From Pestalotiopsis fici W106-1 (taxonomy: Eukaryota; Ascomycota; Sordariomycetes; Amphisphaeriales; Sporocadaceae), in contig NW_006917094.1 in assembly GCF_000516985.1 (NCBI RefSeq), positions 3,100,001 through 3,164,000 on the forward strand: a stretch of 64,000 nucleotides of DNA. The letters run 5' to 3'. The notes beneath the pieces are model-generated. The model saw only the letters and a list, made by a program, of their open reading frames with translations, searched no databases and was not told where the DNA came from. Of this stretch, positions 12,684 to 23,600 are shown piece by piece. The position numbers and the translations under genes were made by a program. The stretch's first letter is position 1. Each line of letters begins with the position of its first letter.

Positions 12684-12728
12684 ACTACAACAACAACAAC
12701 AACAACAACAACTACTACTACTACTACT
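12684..12728 (+). repeat. ACA/ACT trinucleotide repeat in the SET-gene leader
   Basis: About eight ACA units pass into five or six ACT units, followed by TTCCTCC. It lies upstream of two candidate 5'UTR introns. CAA-rich leaders are common in fungal mRNAs, so it is probably untranslated. Confidence 0.8.
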
Positions 12729-12801
12729 TCCTCCATCGCCAATCCTCTCAATACCAATTCTCTTGCAACTTCTATCTTTGCAACACACTTTTGATCTCCG
12801 G

Positions 12802-12985
12802 GTAAGTACAAGTTTTCACTTTACAGTTCAATCAAAGCAACATTCACGTCACATATTCCTGTACAAGCCATCTGCCTCAACTCAACGCAACGTCTTTGTG
12901 TGCTTTCCTCCCTCACGACCTCTTTTTGCAAACGAAGTTCTAGACTTGACAATTCCACACACCACTTGCTAACACTTCACTACAG
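12802..12985 (+). other. candidate 5'UTR intron 1 of the SET-domain gene
   Basis: Donor GTAAGT at 12802, branch site GCTAAC, and acceptor CTACAG at 12985. The splice signals are strong and the interval has no coding potential. It therefore probably splices the untranslated leader. Confidence 0.5.
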
Positions 12986-13138
12986 CTATTCACATAGACA
13001 AGTATTCTTGCAATAGGCATTGTACTGCATGCTTGCATTCTTCGGGCAGCTTGATTCTTGCGATCACAGCTACGTCTTTGACCGTCGCTATCACACGGCA
13101 TCTACTTGCCACTTAGACACTTGGTACATCTAATCAAG

Positions 13139-13260
13139 GTAAGTACGAAAGCAACTAATAATGCTTTTAGTGCAAGAGGTCACGCTCACCAAGATTCAAA
13201 CTCACTTGCAACCATTTGAGCAATTGAAGAGACAACATGGCTGACCATTCTTTCCCCCAG
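13139..13260 (+). other. candidate 5'UTR intron 2 of the SET-domain gene
   Basis: Donor GTAAGT at 13139, branch GCTGAC, and a pyrimidine-rich acceptor TTTCCCCCAG at 13260. The ATG at 13237 (ATGGCTGAC) overlaps the branch site. If the intron is removed, that ATG is not a start codon. Confidence 0.5.
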
Positions 13261-13435
13261 AGTCATAGTTTCAGATCTTCATCATCTACAGGCGGGTGGC
13301 GATAAGTACATCACCAGCATCCATGATCGATATCGCTACCAAATAGAGTCATTTCCACAAGTAAGACTCAGAGAAACATCTTTTGAATCAATATCATCAG
13401 AGGAATACGAAGACCGATATACCAATACAAAGGCA

Positions 13436-14950
13436 ATGTCGGCACCAGAAGAGGTTGCCCAGATGGGTCCAACCAGCAATCTCCTCTCGTTGGAGAACAG
13501 TGAAAGTCACTCTAATAACCACGAGACAGAATGCATCTTGGGAGATCAGATTCAGAAAGATGGAGGCAATAGCGCCATTCCTACAGAAAATGTCGGAAAT
13601 CTTTCTGTTCAAGTGCGTTGAAAACTGTTCTCACAAAACACTCATTTGTTAACACTGGCAGGAACCCATTGAACCATCGATGGCGTCGGGAGCCAAGCCT
13701 CTCCCATATGTGAAGCTCAACAGGGACAAAGACCCGAAAGGCGTGGCTTTTCTCACCAATCTCTACAAAGGTCTCCAGACTGCTTTAGAGGATGGTTCGG
13801 AAAGCGATAATGACGACCAGAACAACGCAGCCAAAGGTGCTGACACCGCTCTGCGTTCCAAGTGCTGGACCGAGAATTCCTCGAGTCGAGTATCTGAGAC
13901 CAGCACAGACGAGGACCGTCCAGAGGGGCCAACTCACCAAGGCCATCCTTGGGAGTCCGATGAAGAAGACGATTCAGACAGTGAGTTCGATGGTACGATA
14001 CTACAAACCTAGCACTCGACAGGAGGTATTGACTTCTCATTCTCTAGACGATGAAGATGCTGCAGGTAAAGAGCACAGGGAGACTAGCCTTGTAACATAC
14101 AAGACAGCTTTTGGACCAATCACGCTCGACACGACTCAAAATGCAGCCATCATGGATGATAACTGTTCGGTCATTGTGCAGACTCACCAGAAGCCTGCCG
14201 CCACTACTCCTGGTGTTGATCTCATCACAGATGATACGACTCGAGAATCAGTCACCATGAAAGAAGATCATTCAGAGATCAACCAGACGCTCCCCCGCTC
14301 AGTTTCAGCTCCCATCGGACCCATGGCAAGACCAGAAAGCTTTCGTAACGAGTTTTACGAAGTGAAGCAATCTGCCACTGCGGGTTACGGTGCCTTTGCG
14401 TTGCAGAAGTTGGTCGAGGGCCAGACAATCCTCATCGAGAAGTCGCTCTTTCATGCACATGACAAAACGCTGCGCAGTGAGATCCGGAAGTTGAGCCCAG
14501 AGCTACGCCGAGCTTTTGACCGGATGCACGGTAACGGGATCCACGAGCATTCTACCATTCTAGAAAGACGCGATGCGAAATTCAAGACAAATACGTATGA
14601 TATATCCACAACTGACCGTTGCCTCCATTGGCCAATAAGTGTACTGAACAGCTGCTGACACCCAACCTAGCTTTATGATGAACCAGCAGGACCAAGGCGT
14701 CTTTTTGACAGCATCAAAGTTCAATCATGCCTGTGTCCCAAACAACAACGTAGCGTACACGTATGACAAGCAACACGACTGCATGGTCTTCACCGTTGAA
14801 AGAGATATTGAGGCAGGTGATGAGTTGTTCATCACTTACGGAAAGGATCCAGAAGATCTCTTTAAGCAATACGGATTCATCTGTCGCTGTCGCAGCTGCC
14901 AGTCTTTGACCCATAAGCAGATTGAGAAGATCAGAAACTATGGGTTGTGA
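13436..14950 (+). CDS. SET-domain protein
   Basis: Four exons: 13436-13612, 13662-13992, 14048-14594, 14671-14950. The introns are 49, 55 and 76 bp and all restore frame, giving 444 aa. The first half is acidic and disordered (SESDNDDQ, SDEEDDSDSEFD). From about residue 215 a SET domain begins (FYEVKQSATAGYGAFA); it ends with NHACVPN, then GDELFITYG, then a CxCxxC post-SET (CRCRSC). These are the signature motifs for AdoMet and lysine binding and the tyrosine of the active site. Members of this SMYD/SET5-like fungal group methylate histones or other proteins; the substrate here is unknown. The region between the two SET halves is short (about 70 residues, ALRSEI... region), without a MYND finger. 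The N-terminal start is uncertain because the frame stays open upstream of 13436. Confidence 0.8.
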
Positions 14951-15219
14951 TGGAATCAGTTCCTTTCTTTTGTTCTTTTGTTTTGTTTTCCCTCTTGTTT
15001 TCTTTTCGCCGGCTTTTCGTCATCACCATAAGAATCAAGTTCTATTTAAATAGCCAGCAAATCCACAAAGCGTCCTCATAATTCACCTTGATGTTGCTCA
15101 GCATTATGTCCAAATTGTACCATGAATATAGTATATGCTTACTTGACCCAAGACAATTGCTATATTCACCTGTAAGTCAGGTTGATTGAGATGCCCTGAT
15201 TGTTTGTGGTTGTCCAGGC
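14951..15219. other. 3' flank of the SET gene
   Basis: T-rich stretch (TTTTGTTTTG repeats) just after the stop codon, consistent with a 3'UTR. No gene seen. Confidence 0.5.
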
Positions 15220-15806
15220 TCACGGGGCCTTGCCGACTTCGTCGTTTCTGGTGTTACACGGAAAGTGTTTCTCATAAAACTCGTTTTCGAACCTCCTCCC
15301 CTTCGTCATGTCACAATTGACTGCAGGTGTAGCTCCAGGATTGTTGTAGTCAGCGACGATATATTTGGAAAGGACGTCCTCTAGCGTATCCATTTCACCG
15401 CCATATGAGACACAGGTCTGCACTCAAATGCCATCTGAGCTTTCTTGACCGGTGACACTGCCAATCGCTGTGAAGGATCTCACGTCACAATACGTGCTAG
15501 CCATGAGAAGGCAGCAACGAGTGGCGTGATTTCTGGTATTGTTCTTTCCACTGATATTGAGCAGTCCGTGACATGCATATATGCTGAGTCGGAGCGACCT
15601 TCTGCCTCTTTCTCTGAATAGCTCAAGTCTGGACCTATCATTGATGCTTCCAAATCATTTCCAAATGGCTTTTCTCCCCTACACTGTACCTTCACATGCG
15701 ACTTCCATTCAAACTCTGCTAATGCTGAAATCCAGGCGCGGTCGCTCATCCTCGAGTATTTATTCCCCCTCTCCATTTTATTTCTTTCCAAATTTTCTCT
15801 CTCCAT
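15220..15806 (-). CDS. doubtful two-exon hypothetical gene
   Basis: Two open stretches on the minus strand look protein-like: 15480-15806 (108 codons; possible start at 15806 or at ATG 15749) and 15220-15423 (67 codons, Cys-containing, ending NDEVGKAP). They could be joined by an intron near 15424-15490. The best donor (GTGAGA) is one phase off; an in-phase GTGACG donor is weak. No domain, signal peptide or family recognised. It may be a gene, a relic, or chance. Confidence 0.25.
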
Positions 15807-16602
15807 CTCTCTAACACTCTCTTCGCTGCCAATAGACCTACAAGCACACCAAAGCGAACAGATTTACAGATGGAGAGTATATTTTCACGAACCAAGCACA
15901 TTCCTACATTACTACGTCCCAGACAAAATGCTCGAAGCACCAGAGTAGAGTACTTCGTAGTACGTACACAAACCCAGAAGTCACAGGAAATCATCGCAGT
16001 CCTATGTCACCGTGTTTTCCTGATAGAAGTATACGCATCAATCAGCTGTAAGACTGTGCATGGTTAAACCATCTTTTGGTACTAATTCGAAAGAAGAAAA
16101 CGTCGCGCATTATGGCCAATGATCTTCTGGGTGAATACCACTGATTGAAAGCGATCCTTGTAAGTTGGGAGTCTTGTTTCACCTGGACTGTTATGCCATT
16201 GTTCTAAGTAATCTACTGACGCTTTGATCTATAGCCGAAGGATCTTCATTTTATTATTTTCCTTTCGAGAGGCTCGTGGTTATTTGGCTTACCCACTCTT
16301 CTCAGCTCATATCTTGTCACCAGGTTTCAAAAAATACGTCGCATGTCTCAAATCATCTCGTCGTCTACTTTCTACCTTCATAGCAATTCGGGTGGTTTAG
16401 TTTCAGCGGGTTTTTCTTGTATAGTCACGAATAATAAAGGTGATGTTTACTAGCATGACAATGCAAACATCATTTTCATACATGTGCAATCTACTATTAC
16501 ATGTCCACGTAACCTAAACAGATTTCTTTTATTCTCAATACAAATTTAAGTGGATCACCGTGCTGATTACATACTGATCACACACTTCGTTTCGAATGAA
16601 CC
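15807..16602. other. intergenic, nothing recognised
   Basis: AT-rich spacer without supported ORFs. It probably carries the 3' flank of the 2EXR-like gene and upstream sequence of the doubtful gene. Confidence 0.5.
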
Positions 16603-17427
16603 CTATACTCGCCGGCTGTAAACGACACAGCCTTTTTCAGCAGCCACAGAGTCGTCGACTTGCACATTGGTCAATGCCTCGATCATAGCTTCATGATCTA
16701 CTATAACCCAGTCTTCAGGACCTCGCCACTCCCCGTAGCAATTTCTTCCCTTGTCTGGTACATGAAATTGGCAAAGAAAGTGAACATGAAACCGATGGAC
16801 CTTGACCACGATCTTTCCAAAGTTTGCCCTTGTAAGGAATTGTAAAAATGCCTGATACTGTGTCTCTTTCAAGCAAATGGGACCAGTAACTTGCTCGCCA
16901 GAGTCGAGGTGTGACTTGAAAAAGTGTCTCGGCCGCGTTGGCGGATGCACCGCACAACCTACAGGAGGATATGCATAGTCGGGCCCGATGAAGACGTTTA
17001 AACTCCTGAGATCGAGTTGCTTCTCCAGCTGAAGGCCGACCAAGGACTCACATTCGCAGCAGTCAGCCATACCGAGGGAAACGGAAAGATCTCTGATATG
17101 CCGCCGCGGTCTCTCGGATATTTGCAAGAAACGCCGGACGGCCTTTTCTGGCGAAGTCTTGGAGAAGCTGGAGCAGCCGCGCAGGTCAATCCGTGCGGTT
17201 CGATAGAATATGGGTGCCGCTTCGGCGTATATCTGCTTCGAGACAAGAAAGATGGACATGGCATCTTGACAGTTTGTGCGGTCTGGACGGCCCAGTGATA
17301 CACCACCCGGGGGTAAATCCAGAGCCAATTCGAGTATCTGGAAGCGGAGTTCTGGGGGGATATTGAGGAGAATGGAATTGTCTTGAGAGGTTGTCTCCAG
17401 AGATGACAATGCTCCATGTTGTGTCAT
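16603..17427 (-). CDS. 2EXR/F-box-like domain protein
   Basis: 274 aa, single exon, ATG at 17427. Residues about 21-75 carry the fungal 2EXR-type pattern: IPPELRFQILELAL followed by a loop and LVSKQIYAEAAPIFYRTA. This domain resembles an F-box and is greatly expanded in filamentous ascomycetes; its molecular role is largely unknown. The rest is mixed alpha/beta with several Cys (DCCECES about residue 123) and no membrane segment. The gene lies alone, with no partner. The domain call is fairly sure; a function is not inferred. Confidence 0.75.
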   Translation of the reverse strand: MTQHGALSSLETTSQDNSILLNIPPELRFQILELALDLPPGGVSLGRPDRTNCQDAMSIFLVSKQIYAEAAPIFYRTARIDLRGCSSFSKTSPEKAVRRFLQISERPRRHIRDLSVSLGMADCCECESLVGLQLEKQLDLRSLNVFIGPDYAYPPVGCAVHPPTRPRHFFKSHLDSGEQVTGPICLKETQYQAFLQFLTRANFGKIVVKVHRFHVHFLCQFHVPDKGRNCYGEWRGPEDWVIVDHEAMIEALTNVQVDDSVAAEKGCVVYSRRV

Positions 17428-18647
17428 GGTGGCTGTATTCAGGATTGTAATATCAAGAGAGATGCTTTGTCTTGCTAACTCAGTATATACTATGTCATAT
17501 AGAGGAACCGTACATGTATATATATGGAATTGAATATTGGAGGAGAAGCAGTAGTCAGGGTTCGAGGTCCCGTGGTAACGAAAGCCGACTTATATGCAGT
17601 GTCTAGCCAATACCAAGCACCATGGTTCGTGCGGAGAAGCTGGGCCGGAGGGAAGGGGGAACACTTGTCACACGGTATTGGGGTCAAAGGAGAGGAGATC
17701 AACCCCTCCCAAAGACAGCGAGGTGCTCTTGGAGAATAGTTTGAGACAAAACGGCATGTGCCAGCTGAAAACCTGCATAGAATGGGATGTGATTAACACG
17801 GCTATCTGATTCTAGACGGACGCCTGTGGCTTTTGACCATCAATGTATAATACATATGTTTGCCAAGCGACTTTGGGATAACCTCAAGACATAAAGCTGC
17901 TTCAACGCGACCACCATTAGATGGAATAGTTGAATGCCCCCAGTGGACAATCTACTACTCTGTACAGGGAATGGAATGGCAACGTCATGTGTTCTCATTG
18001 TAGACCAAGCATTCTGTTTTGAGACTAGATGAGGCCACAATTTGATATAGATGATCTGTGTATGGCTCCACTGGAAGACGAAGAATAATGATGACATCCA
18101 ATGACTTCTCTGCGATACCAAATGTAGAAGTACCCGAATGAATGTCCACCACCACCCCGGATTGCGGCACAGCTTTCATTTGCGGGGAAATCTATAAATG
18201 TCAGAGAGGTCGGATATCGACTCAATGTTAGCCAACTAGCAGCCCTAAATATGGGAAAGCAGGACCACTACTAAGGGGGCAACCCCACCTAAAATTGAAT
18301 TGGTTCTAACCTAACCTTAGCCCATCCCACCCCGCTAAACACGCGTCAGATCGCGCCCGACACACGACTCCCTAGCAGCAGCAACCCCTCCAGAAAGTGA
18401 ATCCATATCTGGCTGTGATGATTGAGTATTTGTTTTGTTTTGTTTTGTTTTCGCAATTGTCTGAAAATATACCTAAACAAGCTGGGCTCCAGATACTTTT
18501 GCTATCACACATAGACCATTCACTGTGTATATATCTATTTACATTCCTTATGCCGCACGCCGGATAAACAAGCCAAAGCCAAAATTTGGACCTGCAGCTT
18601 TATCCATATCCCCAAACCTTCTTCGCTTTAGAAAACAAAAAAACACC
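17428..18647. other. intergenic between divergent genes
   Basis: Holds the promoters of the 2EXR-like gene (leftwards) and the CDC26-like gene (rightwards). A TTTTG repeat lies near 18431-18451. No gene seen. Confidence 0.5.
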
Positions 18648-19814
18648 ATGCTCAAACGACCGCCCACGACACTAACCCTTACGTCCGAGGATATCTCTGT
18701 GTACGAGGACAAGCGCAGCCGCGAGGCTGCAGTACGACGAACCAATCAGCCCCAATTCGCCCCGACCGCCGCCGCCAGCTTCCAACAACAAAGCCCGTAC
18801 GCGCGACCCCAGCGCCGGACCATACTCGACCCTCCGCCGCAGCAGGCGACTTCATCCTCGTCCGCCCTCACGCCAGTGGGACCTTCGACAGGAGGAGGAG
18901 GATGGACCGAGCCTGCCACTGAGCAGGATCTGCGAAACTTTGCAGCCCAGCAGCGGCACCATGTCCAACAACAGCAACATCTACAACAGCAGCAACGGCG
19001 ACAACAACAGCAGCAACAGGAGCAGCAGCAGCGTTACACGCGCAGTGGCGGCGCACATTTTACACCGGTCAACAGAGGAGGCAGTGCCGGTCCGTCGGCG
19101 CACGAGACACCGTCCAATGGAGCAGCGGGCGCAGGTTTTGGGGCCGCCGCAGCAGCCACAGGCGACGACAGCGACTTCCCAACGGCAGCGCTCTCCTCGC
19201 CGCCCGAGGCTCCGGCCCTACTACTACCGTCGTCGTCGGACGTGGAGAAAGACGATGATGGCGATGACGACGAAGAAGATGATGATGGCGACGAGTCCCC
19301 CGAGGACGAGGAAATGGTCGACTACGATACGCCCGGCCAAATGCAGTCATTGCCGCGGTCCGCGAGGCCGGCCTCGTATCACCAGGCCCAGGCCCAGAGG
19401 CAACAGCAGCAACAGGCACAACAACAGCGCCGTCTTCATCACCACCACCAACAGCAGCAACACGAACATTATGCCCAACAGCCTCCTTCCAACGTGAGTT
19501 CCAGCTTCACGACGCCAGTGAATAGCGCATCCGCGCCGCCTCTAGGAGGAGGACCGCCGCCGCCGCCCCAACAGCACACGCCCGTGCCGAGTAATCACCA
19601 CTCCACGGCGGGCGCGAGCCAGATTCCACAGGCGCCCTTGCGCAGGACACATGGACGGACCGTAAGCGCGAGCGCGAGGCCGGGCAGTGGTCGCGGCGCC
19701 ACGAGTGAAGCCCAGCAGCATGCAGCAGCAGCAGCACCGCCAGCGGCGCCGATGCGTGTTACACGGAGTCGCGATGAGAGACTTGGAACGGGCACTAGAA
19801 GACCAGGTCGGTGA
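18648..19814 (+). CDS. cdc26: CDC26-like APC/C subunit with long disordered tail
   Basis: 388 aa, single exon. The ATG at 18648 is chosen because MLKRPPTTLTLTSEDISVYE matches the N-terminus of CDC26, with the following DKRSREA extending the helix. CDC26 is the small anaphase-promoting-complex subunit whose N-terminus sits in the TPR groove of APC6/CDC16. An in-frame upstream ATG at 18525 adds only non-conserved residues. After about residue 35 the protein is disordered: Gln-rich runs (residues about 105-125 and 250-280), a Ser/Pro part, an acidic block (DDDGDDDEEDDDGD), Pro/Gly and Ala runs, and a basic end. CDC26 is normally under about 130 aa, so the tail is unusual. The CAG-rich DNA explains the long shadow ORFs here. 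Confidence 0.75.
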   Translation: MLKRPPTTLTLTSEDISVYEDKRSREAAVRRTNQPQFAPTAAASFQQQSPYARPQRRTILDPPPQQATSSSSALTPVGPSTGGGGWTEPATEQDLRNFAAQQRHHVQQQQHLQQQQRRQQQQQQEQQQRYTRSGGAHFTPVNRGGSAGPSAHETPSNGAAGAGFGAAAAATGDDSDFPTAALSSPPEAPALLLPSSSDVEKDDDGDDDEEDDDGDESPEDEEMVDYDTPGQMQSLPRSARPASYHQAQAQRQQQQQAQQQRRLHHHHQQQQHEHYAQQPPSNVSSSFTTPVNSASAPPLGGGPPPPPQQHTPVPSNHHSTAGASQIPQAPLRRTHGRTVSASARPGSGRGATSEAQQHAAAAAPPAAPMRVTRSRDERLGTGTRRPGR

Positions 19815-20605
19815 AATTGATCTTCTCGATCTATCAGCCTTACAATCCCTTGGCCGTGATGAATCGAAAATTCTGCATCGGCAAAAGAGGGGTTGCTCCA
19901 TTTGTCACGGGAGACAAACAAGTGTGGCTGTAGACAGGACCAAAGTCTTTTCAAAAGAGAATCCAAGCTGTATCACGGCGGTCAGAGCTTTGAAATCATA
20001 TTGGAGGCTGTTCACTGCCCTCGGATTGCACAAGCATCTCCGAAGACACGCAGAGACTGGCTAGAGGCATGATCCTGCTCAGGGAGACAAAACACTCATT
20101 GCATGCACGAACAACTACCAATAGGCTGCCAGTATATGCCTACATATCAGCAAGTTGGAATTATATGTGTGTGGGAGTCGTTGGATCTACTAATATCACT
20201 AATGGCTGTGTCTAGATGAGCACGCGGAAGTGCGAGCACCATGTTGGAATAGACTTTTCACGGACCAGATTGGCAATTATTCAAGTACGAAACTGCAGAA
20301 AGTGTGACCATGTGACTTAAGAATATTTCTTTTGATTATTTCTGTCTTTACGCAACCATGTACGGCTAGCCCCTTTGCTCAAATTGCTGCAAGACAATGA
20401 GCCCAGCCACACTGCAACTAAAGCAGTGATACCGGCTGATCGGGTATGCATTTTGACCCCCCAAAACGCCGTGGCTATGCAAAATCCTTTGGCATAAAAT
20501 AAATCATTACGCCTCTGTGAGCACAAGGCCCAAATGACAACAATACACAAAATCAAAATGGTTGGTTAGGTTATAGGCCATGCTATGAGCAGCACCTCGG
20601 GGAAC
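19815..20605. other. intergenic between convergent genes
   Basis: Spacer between the CDC26-like and TAF2 3' ends. An overlapping ORF (19687-20064) in another frame has no supported splicing. Nothing else recognised. Confidence 0.5.
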
Positions 20606-23600
20606 CTATGGTCCTGGTGGCTTTGAAGCCGGCTTCTTCAACATGATCTTGAGCTTGGGAACAGATTTAGGTATCGGTGCGCTGGTAACTGAGTTGCTTG
20701 GAGTTTGGGATAATGCCGAAGGTAGGGAAGTTCGTCCGCCAATGGGTAGGGGTTTCCGTTCGCTACCCGTTCCGTGGCCATTCCCACCGCCGCCGCCACT
20801 GCTGCTGCTGCCGCCACCACTGCTCCCGGCTGGTCCTGATCCGGGGAGTGGTTTTCGCACTGGAGCTTTCAGAATACTGCCACCGGAATTCTGCGAATAC
20901 ACGGGTGGAGTCGCGGATTTCTTGACATTGTGGATCGGAGGAGACGGGCGAGAGCCTGAGCCTAGAGTTGGCGTGGCACTGCGCGGAGAGCCTGTTGAAG
21001 CAGGCGACCCGATGGCGACTGATTTGGACCGTTCCTTCTCTCTCTGGGATGGTAGCGGCTTTGATGCTGTAGCACGAATAGTGCCGGCTTCCGAAGTCGC
21101 TGATGATGGTGGTTTTCGCAATTTGAGCTTATCCCACTTCTTGAAGGGGAGCTTGACCAATTTGGAGCGCTTCTTGATTGCACTAAGCACACTGATGGGT
21201 ATGCCCTTTGTGTTCAACTTGACAATCTTGCTCGGTCTTTCTCCCTCCCCAGACTCGGTATTGGAGCGCTTGAGCGACTTGGGAGCGGATGGTACAGGGT
21301 TCGATGGACGGGAGTCTCCGCTGGTCTTGGCTAGCGGAGGTAGCGTAGGCTTAGGGGGTAGAGCCTTTGGAGTTGGAGCCTTGGGAGGTGCTGTCTTGGG
21401 TACCATGGGAATTACAGGCTTGGAAACCTGGATTTTGGATGTTTGCGTCTTCTGTATCAACCCCTTTGAAAGTAGCGACTCGCGGTTCTGCTGTGGCTTT
21501 GCGTGAGGAGCTGGCACGACCTTGCGCTCTGGAACGGGACCGGATCCTTCAATACTAGGTCTGGGGGTTTGAACGGCGATGCTGTCCTTCCGAATCTCTT
21601 TGGGTGGAGGTGGCGAAGTGGCCCGCTTAATGACAGAGGGTTTCGACATGGCTGGTTTTGGCAAAGTTGCGGGTTTGGGTAAAGTAGACTTGGCTACAAC
21701 TGGAGTCGTAGTCTTGTCGAGAGGTTTTGCTGGTGGTAAACCTGGCTTGGTAGTCTGTGCGGGCTGGTGGAAGACACCAGCTGGTGGTTTGACTGCGATT
21801 GGCGTCGTCTCCTTGAAGCTTGATGCCTTGTTCAAGTTTAACGTGATGGTTCGTTTTGGTGGTTCGGGGCGCGAGATAACGGGTGTGGCAAAAGTCTTTC
21901 GCGACTCGGTGCGGTAATGACGGTTGAAGTTTACAACACACTGCTGAATGGTAAGCACATGCATCCGGAATAAACCATTGATTGGCGGTACTTACCCTGC
22001 CACGCTCCTTGGGAGCTTTCTCGCACGTCCATATCTTGGGGTAATCAAACTTGACGAGGAGCCGGTCATCCTCTTCGAACAAGATTGAGCAAAGCTCGAG
22101 GAAATTTCGCCTTTCAGCGACGGTTAATGCAGGCGAGTCCAAAGCATTCCAAACGGCCATTTGTAGTTCCCGATCGTCCTTGGTCGCATCCTTCAGAGCA
22201 GCTCGGGCATCCGGCAGCTTCTCCTTGCGAGCCTTGAGCTTTTGCTTTGCCTCGATGATACCAGCACCTGCCTCAACGACGAGATCATCGCTCGGGGCTG
22301 GTACATCCTGCTCTTCTATCTCATATTCTCCAGTAGCGATACTAGCAAGGCCACGGCAGAATATTTTGAAGAGCTTGTCTCGGACATACGGTGAACCATC
22401 AGTTGCCATAGCGATCAAGAAGAATCGAAGGAACGTAGGCTTTGCCATGAATTGAAGCTCCACCAATGCCTCAAATGCCTTGATGCGGACGCCCTCAATG
22501 GTCCAGTCTTGCAGGTACTGCATGAAAGTCAATGGGTCAATAGGAATGACCTTTGCCTTCATCAGACGGTAGAGTGCATCCAACGCAGCAATGGTGAAAC
22601 AGTTATCGAATGAAGGAGAATACTCATCCGTTCTTCGAACACGGTCAATCTCCTCCAAAGCTGACTCTTTGAACTGCTGTGGTTCTGGGTCCACATCGTC
22701 CTCTGCGTCTTCATCCTCGCCATCGCCAAAAGAAAAGGACATTGTCTGCTTCTTGGCGCGTTTCTCGTCGGGAATGAGGCACGTGGCCAGAGCCTCGATG
22801 AGTTTGCAGATGTAGAGCTGATCAGAATAAGCGTTTTCTGCATTGTTATTGCTTTGTAACTGCTGCAAGATGAAATGGCGTGCTTCTTTCGGCGAGTTTC
22901 CGTCCGCGTCTCGTATCTTGGCGATAGATCCGGGAATGGCACATTGGACAAGGTACTGCGACTTATCAGAGAAGTCGTTTGGTCGAGGTCGGTGACCTTC
23001 GCCAATGCCATACAAGTGATCAAAGGCATGGATTAAATGCTGAAGGCCAATCTGCTTGAGATTGTCCACCCCAAGCTGAGAGAGGGTCCTCGCAGCCATA
23101 ATCCGGACGTCGTGATAGTAACGCTCATCGACCAGTGTCCTCGTGAGAATCGTGGAGATCAGGGGATGAGGTCTCCTCTGCGACTCCCGGTCCAGATATA
23201 GCATCGAGTCCTGGTGCGCAACGACATCCCTATCTTGCTGCAATTGCGAGACGTACATATACGGCTGCATATTAGTGACCATCATGCAAATCCACTCAAA
23301 GTCGGCATCCATGCGGATCCATTCATATGATTCCTGATCCATGCGCGCCTCCATCTCTGGATCCCAGTCCGCCAGCCCCCATCGACCGATGTCTTCGTCG
23401 CCCTGAAGCACATCGCCGAGGCAGTAGATTAGAGGCTCGTCTGTTGTTTCTTCCTCGCCAGCGTTTGCAGCATTCCCTGCCGTTTGTCGCTCCTTCTGGC
23501 GTCTGCTTCGCTTGAGTCGCTTGTACTTGGTGTTGTACGGAATGTTGAACTTTATAGACTTTCCGGTGTCATCTCGAACGTCGACACCATGCTCATATGG

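Larger units (their letters stand above)
6024..13435. other. gene-poor stretch, 7.4 kb
   Basis: Apart from the TATA element at 6271-6278 and the SET-gene leader (from about 12.5 kb), I see no supported gene. Scattered ORFs of 60-130 codons lie on both strands without domains or matching splice sites. The longest is 7152-7550 (minus, 132 codons, Trp/Cys-containing, unrecognised). Features are an A18 tract at 7892-7909, several TACCTA/TACTAC motifs, and an ACA/ACT repeat at 12684-12728. Confidence 0.6.

Noticed and set aside
13237..13305. ATGGCTGAC as start of the SET-domain gene
   Set aside because: It reads into a stop after about 22 codons and coincides with the branch site of the candidate intron 13139-13260.
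19687..20064. 125-codon ORF overlapping the end of the CDC26-like gene (includes a LERALEDQVGEIDLLDL-like stretch)
   Set aside because: Reaching this frame needs two extra introns (19494-19545 and 19662-19715) that would destroy the natural proline/Gly-rich reading and end of the main frame. The unspliced reading is better in composition.
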